A DNA stretch of 64,000 nucleotides from Enoplolaimus lenunculus. Lineage: Eukaryota; Nematoda; Enoplea; Enoplida; Thoracostomopsidae. Where the stretch lies: the NCBI GenBank assembly GCA_030248215.1, contig JASANG010003113.1, forward strand, positions 62,001 to 126,000. Direction: 5' to 3'. Shown one piece after another: positions 46,101-54,443 of the stretch. Made by a program: the position numbers and the translations under genes. Within the stretch, counting starts at the first letter, position 1. Each line of letters starts with the position of its first letter. The notes under the pieces were generated by a model. That model ran no database searches. It had not been told where the DNA came from and saw nothing but the letters and a program-made list of their open reading frames with translations.

Positions 46101-49100
46101 TTGAGACTCAGTTTGTGTAGTCCCGTACAGCCTATTTTGAAGAGGGTCAATTTTACTCATCCTTTTTTGCAATGTATAAACTTTTGTATTAACACTGCAG
46201 TCAAATATTATTATTGTTTTTTCTAGCGTTGGACAGACGTCTATTTGTCGTGGAACCCCGAACAACATGGTAATGTGTCACACGTATGGTTACCTGTGTC
46301 AAAAGTGTGGGTTCCCTATTTTGATATATTTTACAGGTAAGCAAAGCTGAATTTAAACTGAATACATGCAGCGATTACATTATTCATATGGCTACAGCAT
46401 CAACCAATCTACAGTAGTTGATAAATTAAACAAGCAACTAGTTCTTTTAGTTTTTTTTGGGGGGGGGGGGTGATTTTTACTGGCGAATGCGTTTGAAATT
46501 TTATAAACATAGATTCGTATCTACTCTGTTAAAGGAGTTTGAGCGAGCAAACTGTTTTGGTGTTTATGCACACAAAAAATTGTCTTAAAATTTCAAGACA
46601 TAAATATCTTGTATTTCAGACATTATTAGTCTAAAAAACAGTTCAGAAATTCCTTTTTTAAATGGTTGAAACATAAATGTCTTATAATCGAGAAAATTAT
46701 CTGATTTTTATGTAGGTGAAAAAAGTTGCTCCGTTCATATTCTTCAAAGAGTATATAAATAATCGAATTTCAACGATATTTCGGGTTGAGCTCAGGCTCC
46801 TCCCAACCTAATTATTTGTCTTATAGTTTAGAAATGTTTGTCTTATATTTCAGAAATATTTCTCTTAATCGTTCATAAAACAAAATATTAAAGTTTAAGA
46901 CATTTAAGTGTGGGAAACTTTGTAAAATTAGGGTATTTGGTTGAGTTTAGCCATTAATTTTGAAGTCGGTTTGCCTGGCCAATATGTCTTCTATTCCAGA
47001 AATATTTATCTGATATTTGAGAAATGCTTGTCTTATAATTCAGAAATATTTGTCTTAATCGTTCATAAAACAAAGGCTTAAGATTATGACATTTAAGTGT
47101 GACAAACTTGTATTATTTTTGCCTCAGAAATTTCATTTTTAATACCATGGGCTGTTAGTTAATTAAAATAGGTACGTTTGGTTTTTTCGGTGACGTGATC
47201 ATACTTTTGGAAAATTTATGAAACTTGAATTCAAGACATGTTTGTCTGTAGTCTGTATTCAGACATGATTGTCTTAAATTTCAGACAATATTTCTTGAAT
47301 ACAAGACGATTTATTTTGTGTGTGTGGCAATCCCTCTAAAATTGACGCTGTAACAGTCGATAATAACATTAAACCCGCTACGGCAAAGACTGTCATGTAT
47401 GTTTAGTAAAAAATTTTTTAGTTTTTCATTTTGATATTGTTTAAACTTAAAATAAATTGCTATGATTTAACAACAAATTGTTGTATTTTTAGCAAAGAAG
47501 ACGATTCAGTTCACACAAATTTATGCGCCGACTGTTATGTCAAAGTTGATTATGACGGAAGCGTGCTGACTGGGTTGTATTTTTCGTACAGCTTTCCGTG
47601 TACAATCAACGTCAAGTACTTTCCGTTCGACGAACAAACTTGCAAATTAGAACTCGCAAATTGGTACTTGAGTGACGAGTGAGTTATACATCATAGACAC
47701 AAATCAGTTCTATTCTTCTTTAGGTCAATGTGTAAAACAGGGCCGTGGCCTTACAAGAACGTGGGCGTTGTAAGACAAAATCAGCGTTACAGCCTCTACT
47801 GGAACCATACGTAAAGTTTCCGAGAAGTTTCAATGCAGAAACATGCGTTTTAAACGTTTCGCACCTGTGTAACCGGCGCTTAGACCAGGTTTACCTAATT
47901 TAAAATCTTGCAACGCGGCGTTATTTTTAATCTAAAAGGAGCCCAGTTTGCGTTTCTGACGGGTCTGGGAGACCGCAGCCGCGGCCTTGGCGTCTGCAAC
48001 TAATTGCAAACTGTATAAGCGCACTAAATACTCAGTGCAGAGTAATATATCACACGTGTTTTATACAGTAGTAGCATTATGACTTTGGTAAGAACTTTTT
48101 CTATTTCAGGAAAATGGAGCTGTTTCCGCACAAAGAGATTGTTGATTTAACGATATTTCTTAAAAACGAAGAATGGGATTTAGTTAATATGACAGTGACA
48201 CGTGTTAAATCGTTCTACAACTACGGCAATTTTCCAATACTCACGTATGTGATGTATATTAAACGTAAACCGTTTTTCTACGTTTGCAATTTGTGTCTGC
48301 CCAGTTTGTGTTTGAGTATCACTGCAATTATTGGGTATCATATGCCGTCGACCAGTACTGGAGTTCATCAAGAAAAAGTTAAAATGGGACTAACTGCGAT
48401 TCTGTCGATTTTCATTCTTCAACTTGGTATCGTTGACAAAATGCCACGGACATCTGATGTGGTTCCGCTCATCAGTAAGTTTCGTCGGCTCTGCTGTATT
48501 ATTGGGTAAATGTGTTCAAATGAGTCCCAATGGACAACATTAAATAACATGCAGCTGCAGGAAATTTTGTTTTATATTTTATGTTGCACTATATATTGTC
48601 TGAAATTTAAGACAATTATTTTCTTAACACAGATTTGAAACATATATGTCTTGAATTCATGACTTTTATTTTATAAATTTTTCAGTAATATTGGCCTAAA
48701 ATTTTTCACACTTAAATGTCATAAATTTAAGACTTTGTTTTATGAACGGTAAAGAAAGATATTTATGAAATATAGGACAAATATTAATGAAACACAAGAC
48801 AAATATGTTTGAAATAAAATACAGAGATTTGCCATGAAAACCGACTCTAAAATTGGGTTTAAAGCTCAACCCAATTCCCTAATTTTACAACTTAAGATAC
48901 GTCCAAGACGTAAACTTTAGGTTGGGGGAGCCTGAGCTCAACCCGAAATATGTTTGAAATTCAATTATGTATATACTCTCTTTTGAATATAAACGAAGCA
49001 ACATTTTACATACATAAAAATCAGAAAATAAATTCTTGGGTATAAGACAGAATTCTTGAATATAAGAAATTTATGGTTTAATTATTTAAGAAACAAATTT

Positions 49101-50489
49101 CTGAGCTGTTTAAGGTTATTAATGTCTGAAATACAAGACATTATGTCTTGAAAATTTAGGTAAGACTATTTTGTGTTTTGGGTTTAATCGCAACGTTATC
49201 GATTGTGTTTTAACTTGATTGGATTATTGGATACATAGAGATCGAGTCTAGATTAGGCTTACAAATCGTGCAAAATTGTTCTCTTGCAAAATTCCTATAA
49301 AAATGCATTTACGATAATTCGCCGCCCCACATTTTGTGGCATGACATTTCGTTGCTCGACATTTCGGCGACTCTGATAAATTGTCTCCCTAGAATTTGCC
49401 GAAGCGTAATGCTAAGGCGTCAACCTAAACCTAAGTATAATTATGCGCCAGGTCACCAATTGTTATGTCGACAGCTTGTCGCTGTCATTGCTTGGTTACA
49501 AGTTGTCGAGCGACGAATTGTCGTTTACCGATCATTATTATTTATTGTTTTAGGCATATTTTATTTCTGCCTTGTGAGCATGCTGTCATTGGCGATTGTG
49601 AGCTCATCACTTATCATTTTGGTCGAAAAACAAGGCATCTATGGTGAACCGGTGCCGAATTGGTTAACTGTAATATTTATGAGCAAAAAATTGAAACCTG
49701 AAAGGCATACGGTATGTTGTAGCGAAAGCGCGCGTGCTTATGGTGTTGTAAGTATTGCATTTAGCATTACTACGAGACAGCTTTTAATTTAGCACGCGTT
49801 GCAAAACTGGAAACCCAGCATTACCGATACATTTGAATTTTCACATTGTTGAGAACAAAACATTTCACACAATTGCATGCTTTCACTGTAGTAGCGAAAC
49901 GCGCCATTGAAAAACGTAAACACTTTAAATGTCAATTCTGCACGACCATTCCTCCCACGGACCATTCCACCCTCAGAGGTATGACCTTAGAACCATACTT
50001 CTGGAGGTACGATTTGTCCGAACACTATGGCACTCGGCGGAGAAATCGCCCTGAGGACCATTGGCATTTGCACCTTTTTTAAACTGTTTTAGTCAAAATC
50101 TCATTTTGCTCCTGGGTCACATGAAAACAATGATGAAAAACAATCATGCAAAGCTAATTGCAATCACACAACCATATCATTAAGTGTACGCAGCCCGAAA
50201 TCAGTTCTAAACCATCCAAGACTACACACTCGTGTCCATAGCAATCAAGCAACATCATCGACTTGTTCACCTCAGCGTGGCAATAGGCCTGCTTCCCCTG
50301 ACGTGCGGAAGTTGAATTCAACCAGAACGGCGACTTCCAATTCTAAGCCATCGCCGCTACAAACGCTTAGCGAAATGACAAAATCGAGGGTAAGCAAAAA
50401 GTTTAACAGCAAAAGCAAACCTTTCAACGTTTCTAATAGCAACAGCTGTAACGCCATAAACAGCTATGTCAATGACAACAATTGCAATA

Positions 50490-50522
<33 letters not shown>

Positions 50523-51143
50523 ATAATAATAATTACGACAGTATCACCACTAGCTTTAACAAGACTGAAAATAGCATATCAAAAATGTCTAGTATTGCAC
50601 TCCATAGTCCGACAAAGTTAAACAGCCCAGTAATCAGCAATCATAGCATATGGTTAAATGCTGGCGATAAAAGTCCGGACAACTGTAACGTTCCAGGCAC
50701 TGGAATTTTTGATCATACCGCTGAATTTTACCGAAACAGTCACATTTGTGAGTATTCGAACAGCTCTATAAATCATGAACTCAGTTCCCACGACCCGGGT
50801 TCCGGTGACCGAAGTCAAAACTTAAAAATAGCAACAAATCCCTCAAACCTATGCAAATCTGGCATAGCAACAGCAGAAATTAGTGCAATGAAGCGCGACG
50901 GGTATGATATCGTTTGTGATTCTCAAGAAACGTCTAGACTGCTTGCTGCAAGCTCAACTGAAGACAGTCAGTGCGATACTCGAAACAAAAACATGAGTTC
51001 ATCGCAGTTTTCACGATCTCAAAATAATTCCATCTCACATTCGGCTCAAAACCAACAACAAAACCTCCACCAACAACAGCAGCAGCAACATCATCATCAT
51101 CATCATCAACAACAACAGCAACAGCAGCAGCAACAACATCAGC

Positions 51144-51186
<43 letters not shown>

Positions 51187-51532
51187 GCCACCACAACAAC
51201 AGTCCGACACAAACTGTAAATGTGGTGGCGGCGATCATAGTACCACTTCATTACCTATTTTACCGTTTCATCGTTACCCACTTGTAAACAACGCTTCTGC
51301 ACGGGGTTTTGGCGAAAATTTCAATAAACAAACAATTATTGAACAAGAATTTCAACATTTACGAACGGTAATTTCAAAAATTGAATCCCATATTCGGTCC
51401 AGTGAACGCAAGAAACGTATTCAACTTGAATGGAATCATTTAGCAGACGCGTTAGAACGACTGTCGCTATACGTGTACTTAATTGGCATATCATTATCGT
51501 GCATCATGTTTATATTTCACGACTGGTACTGA
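43131..51532 (+). CDS. Nicotinic acetylcholine receptor-like Cys-loop channel subunit, 8 exons
   Basis: Exons: 43131-43260, 44398-44531, 45439-45483, 46227-46336, 47493-47678, 48110-48474, 49554-49711, 50093-51532. All introns are GT-AG, phases agree, and the sum is 2568 nt (855 aa). The product should be a plasma-membrane subunit of a pentameric ion channel. Residues 1-22 look like a signal peptide. The extracellular domain has the 45- and 110-nt exons typical of the family and a Cys-loop, C176-C190 with FPFD. M1 is about 256-281, M2 291-313, M3 325-347 and M4 830-851. Glu at -1', Leu at 9' and Asp at 20' suggest a cation channel. Oddities are no vicinal Cys pair in loop C (YNYGN, so non-alpha), WVPY instead of WxPD in loop A, Lys293 at pore position 2', and an M3-M4 loop of about 470 residues encoded by exon 8. 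Exon 1 and the exon 7/8 join are the least certain. Confidence 0.88.
44132..44350. mobile_element. Family B MITE in intron 1 of the receptor gene
   Basis: The 219-bp element has ends GGCCCATGTAAAGATCAGTG and the inverted CCCTGTTCTTTACATTGGCC. Flanks are TGTAGGTC (44124-44131) and TGTAGATC (44351-44358), an 8-bp duplication with one change. Long GGCTTA runs fill the core. It ends 48 bases before the exon 2 acceptor site (exon start 44398). Confidence 0.85.
45100..45335. repeat. GGACCGG-rich inverted repeat in intron 2
   Basis: Several GGTCC, GGACC and CCGGTC motifs (CGGACCTGACTGGTCCG, TATGGACCGGCTGTGG, TTTGGACCGGTTTGACC) in both orientations make this a GC-richer, potentially folded block within intron 2 of the receptor gene. 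No other copy was found in the window. Confidence 0.4.
45695..45775. repeat. Degenerate TTAGGC hexamers, intron 3
   Basis: Two opposed hexamer patches, CCTAGGCTTAGGTTGTGG with CTTAGGCTTAGGTTTAGC on one side and AAACCTATGCCTAGG on the other, surround AAAGATTTATCTTTT. The inverted layout suggests an eroded Family B copy. Confidence 0.5.
46073..46175. mobile_element. Family D half element just upstream of exon 4
   Basis: Only the right half of Family D is present (GACTCTGGCGGAGTCGAAC, CAGTTTGTGTAGTCCCG, CATCCTTTTTTGCAATG). It lies in intron 3 about 50 bases before the acceptor of exon 4 (46227). Confidence 0.7.
46570..47322. mobile_element. Family J long MITE in intron 4
   Basis: The element runs from ACACAAAAAATTGTCTTAAA to the inverted ACAAGACGATTTATTTTGTGT. 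The interior has many copies of TAAGACA and CAGAAATATTTGTCTTA. It also carries unique stretches (TTTCGGGTTGAGCTCAGGCT; AAATTAGGGTATTTGGTTGAG) that recur in inverse orientation in intron 6 at 48585-49176. No coding capacity; ends are approximate. Confidence 0.7.
48585..49176. mobile_element. Family J long MITE in intron 6, inverted to the intron 4 copy
   Basis: The left end is near ATATTGTCTGAAATTTAAGAC and the right end is AGACTATTTTGTGT. AGCCTGAGCTCAACCCGAAA and CCCAATTCCCTAATTTTAC are the reverse complement of motifs in the intron 4 copy. The two copies therefore flank exons 5 and 6 as inverted repeats. Confidence 0.7.
50484..50533 (+). repeat. Coding (AAT)n repeat, poly-Asn tract
   Basis: Within exon 8 of the receptor gene, AATAATAAT with a few AGT, AAC and TGC interruptions gives a run of about a dozen asparagines after NDNNCNNSN. 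In frame with the channel. Confidence 0.9.
51047..51204 (+). repeat. Coding CAA/CAG/CAT repeats, poly-Gln and poly-His tract
   Basis: Exon 8 encodes mixed CAA/CAG glutamine runs, the longest about 16, and a CAT run of six histidines, ending at QPPQQQ. The longest Gln run is almost pure CAA. The reading frame is kept and continues into the M4 region. Reverse frames over it are shadows. Confidence 0.92.
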
Positions 51533-51645
51533 TCAATATTAAGTGATCAGTGGCGGATCAAGGGGAGTATGGGAAGCATATACGTATTTTCCCATCGGCC
51601 ATGCCGTGCTAAAAAGTTCACAACTCAAATGGTTCATCTAAAGCT
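51533..51645. repeat. Short repeat after the receptor stop codon
   Basis: CAGTGGCGGATCAAGGGG begins eight bases after the stop and resembles a hAT-type start. The GGCCATGCCGTGCTAAAAA and CAAATGGTTCAT motifs recur at about 57890-57935 in an intron of the thioesterase gene. It may form part of the receptor 3' UTR. Confidence 0.45.
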
Positions 51646-51950
51646 ATAACTCCCATTCACACGTGCAAGTTTTTGCCATGAGAACTCGCAGCTACATTTA
51701 GCCAGAACTACTTGCAGCTACAAATATTTTCAAAGGAACATTCCGATTGACCAATCAAACTGCAAGTGCATCAATTCATGCGACTTGCAGCTGCGTTCAC
51801 AGGTGCGCATGCATTAAATTCAATAGCATGAACTCCAGCGAATAATTTGGAACTACAATAAATTCAAAGGTACTTTGTGACCAAACTTGCGCGTGCAATT
51901 TGCACGTGAAAGCTTTCGCAGCAAAGACTTACACGTGTGTTATAGGACTT
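51646..51950. mobile_element. Family G MITE, long copy
   Basis: It starts AACTCCCATTCACACGTGC and ends with the inverted TTACACGTGTGTTATAGGACTT. It contains repeated GCAGCTAC, CAAACTGCAAGTGC and CTTGCAGCTGCG motifs as in 37494-37756. Confidence 0.75.
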
Positions 51951-52150
51951 AAAATGTGTTTTGTAGTCAAGTATAATTGGAAAATATGGCATGGCTATAA
52001 CACAAGATATTGCGCCATTGAAACAATTTCTGCTCAAAACATCAACTTATTACTTAAACAGGCTTTAAATATTATGATATTTTGACAGCCAAAAAGTATT
52101 TCTCCCACTGAAAAATCCTTGATCTGATACTGTTACCAAAATATGATTAT
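51951..52150. other. No gene seen
   Basis: Short AT-rich stretch between two MITEs; nothing recognised. Confidence 0.4.
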
Positions 52151-52159
52151 AAATTAACT

Positions 52160-52771
52160 GGCCCATTTGTAGAACAGGGCCGGATCGTTTTCCGGAGGGG
52201 CTATAATAGAGTCAGTTTAAGCTTTTGACTAATTTTTGCTTAGGCTTAGGCTTCGGCTTACGCTTAGGAATAGGCTCATCCATACGCTTAGGCTTAGGCT
52301 TAGGCCTAGGCTTACGCTTAGGAATATGCGTATACTACTGTTCCGGCCTTGTTCTATATATGGGCCAGGGTGCAACCGGAATTCCGGTTCCGGTTCCGGC
52401 ATTTTTTCACCTTCCGGTTCCGGTTCCGGTAAATTTTTACCGGATTTAAAAATTCCGGTATTATAATTTGGCCGTTTTCTTAACATTGCTAATTTTTAAG
52501 AATCTCTTTTGAAAGCCACTTGTACTCCGAATATAAGCCATTGATGGTGGATTTCACTTCAGTCGATGATGAAAATCTAAAATACAACAAATAAAATAAA
52601 TACCTATGTTCGACTAAGGTTATTTCACAAATAATAGAGCAAAAAATAAGATTAAAATGAAATTTTTGGTGAAATGCATTTTTCATTTTCCGGTTCCGGT
52701 TCCGGTAAAATTTTCAAATTCCGGTTCCGGTTCCGGTAAATTGTAATTCCGGTTGCACCCTGATATGGGCC
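52160..52771. mobile_element. Family B MITE interrupted by a Family C element
   Basis: The outer element starts GGCCCATTTGTAGAACAGGG, carries TTAGGC-type runs and ends ATATGGGCC. It has the exact 8-bp duplication AATTAACT (52152-52159 and 52772-52779). Its right terminal repeat is split by the hAT-like element at 52366-52762. Without the insert it would be about 207 bp. Confidence 0.9.
52366..52762. mobile_element. Family C hAT-like MITE, copy 2, nested
   Basis: The 397-bp element has ends CAGGGTGCAACCGGAATTCC and the inverted GGTTGCACCCTG, with the exact 8-bp duplication ATATGGGC (52358-52365 and 52763-52770). TTCCGG repeats lie at both ends and an AT-rich centre between. It matches 13591-13981 in length and ends. 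Confidence 0.92.
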
Positions 52772-52779
52772 AATTAACT

Positions 52780-53830
52780 TAAGTTAAAGTCGTGAACAAA
52801 ATTCTAAAATGTTTTTTGCATTTCTCATAGCTCTGCAACCTTTCTGAATTTTCAATTTTCGGTTGATCATACGAATGCTTACGCCGCACGTAATAGCTTG
52901 CAACGGTGTTTTGGAGAGTTCTTGTCTGGATAGCAATATTATTTCAACTTTGTTTTGCTTTTTTACTGAAACTTAACAGTTAAATTATAAATTGAATTAT
53001 ACATAGCTCCATAATTTGAAAAGTTAAAAATCTACTTCCGCTGTGCTTTTGCGGTTTCCGAATTGCGTTTTGGTTGGGATTTCTATATTGAGCTTAAAAT
53101 AAAAATGCCGGCTCTTGTTTGTACCCATTTCCCCACATGCTTTGGCGTAACCAGTTTATGCTTATATGTTCAGGGAAAGATTTACGCAAACCTTTACTTA
53201 AACCTAAAAGCCTAAACCTTTTTTAAATGTGAGAGTGCATGTGTAAGAACACAAATGTTTTATAATGAAAAAAACTGTGGACCGTTTTTGAGTAAAAACA
53301 TTAATTTTTTTATACTGAAAACTAATTGGATTCCGGACGGCAAGATACAATTAACCAATGGCTACCAAATGATATTTCTTATTTAAACTTTCAACTTTTT
53401 TCGGTTCATTTCATTATAAAAAATGGTCATGATTAAAATGTTCTGAAAATTTATATTTATGTTTGAGTCCATGAGCAGTGTTCAGAGTGTATCTCTGGCG
53501 GTTTTAGCAGGACGTAAAGCTATCTTTTGAAGTCTTAGGTTTTTGTGAGTTTGGTTAATATTTCTGAGGCAGAAGTATAATCAAACGCCAAAAATATAAT
53601 AATTTGATTATTTTTAATTTGAATCTATAGTAAGTAAACCGCATAAGTCACTTCAATCTATATGGCTTATCAAACTATTGAGACTATTTATACGTTAGAC
53701 ACAAATTAATTTAGCATTAAAGCCATCTAGCAAACGCCTTTATTTTAGTGTTTCGTTTTAGCTTAAAACACCAAGAAAAACTTTTCAAAATTCAGTTGCA
53801 TTTGAGAACCAGCGTTTTAAGTTGTTCGCA
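52780..53830. other. No gene seen
   Basis: AT-rich sequence between the tail-to-tail genes. A small patch of CCTAAAAGCCTAAACC at 53200-53220 recalls Family B. No exon. Confidence 0.4.
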
Positions 53831-53835
53831 GCTGG

Positions 53836-53994
53836 GTCCCGTGTAAAGATCAGGGGCGGAGCGTTTTTCTGTGGGACTGCAATAGAGTAAGCTTAAGTTT
53901 TAGCCTAATGTTTTGCTTTGCTTACGCTTAGGCTTAGGCTTAGGCTTAGGGATATGCTTGTAATACTGTTCCGCCCCTGTTCTTTACATTGGCC
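53836..53994. mobile_element. Family B MITE, right-facing of a close pair
   Basis: The 159-bp element has ends GTCCCGTGTAAAGATCAGGG and the inverted CCTGTTCTTTACATTGGCC. Flanks are GCAGCTGG (53828-53835) and GCAACTGG (53995-54002), 8 bp with one change. Confidence 0.88.
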
Positions 53995-54023
53995 GCAACT
54001 GGTAACACAACATACAATTTAAC

Positions 54024-54122
54024 GGCCAATGTAAAGAACAGGGGCGTAACAGTATTATAAGCATATTCCTAAGCCTAAGCCTAAGCCAAGCAAAAAATGT
54101 CTAAAGCTTAAGCTTACTCCGA
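54024..54122. mobile_element. Family B MITE, truncated and inverted partner
   Basis: Thirty bases after the previous copy, GGCCAATGTAAAGAACAGGG opens a second copy in the opposite orientation with CCTAAGCC hexamers. The sequence leaves the family at about 54122 and the other terminal repeat is missing. Together the two form an inverted pair that could fold. Confidence 0.75.
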
Positions 54123-54203
54123 ATCTTTCCAGAAATTGAGGTTTAGACATATCTTTCCTATCCTCATTGTATACAATCCTGGCATAAAAGGAATGACATA
54201 ATA

Positions 54204-54423
54204 CATTGTAAAAATTGTGAGTCAAATTGACTCTCTCTGAAATAGGCTTTTCCTGACTACACCAACTGAGTCAAATTCGACTCCGCCAGAGTCAAATTCG
54301 ATTCACTGAGCGATTCAATGAGTCGAATTTTACTCTGGCGGACTCAAATTTTGACTCAGTTTGTGTAGTCCGGAAAAGCCTATGTCGGAGAGAGTCAATA
54401 TTCGACTCACCATTTTTGCAGTG
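54204..54423. mobile_element. Family D palindromic MITE in the presumed 3' UTR
   Basis: The 220-bp element runs from CATTGTAAAAATTGTGAGTC to the inverted CACCATTTTTGCAGTG, with TA on both sides (54202-54203 and 54424-54425). It is nearly a perfect mirror around CACTGAGCGATTCAATG. On the - strand it starts about 20 bases after the stop codon of the thioesterase gene. Confidence 0.88.
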
Positions 54424-54443
54424 TAGAAAAATGAACAAAAATA

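Noticed and set aside
49846-50082. An extra exon between receptor exons 7 and 8
   Set aside because: The frame is open but exon 7 (phase 0) joins exon 8 at 50093 directly in frame, and the possible acceptor TGTAG would start with a stop in the needed phase.
50934-51251. Minus-strand Val- and Leu-rich frames over exon 8
   Set aside because: Reverse reading of the CAA/CAG/CAT tracts of the channel gene.
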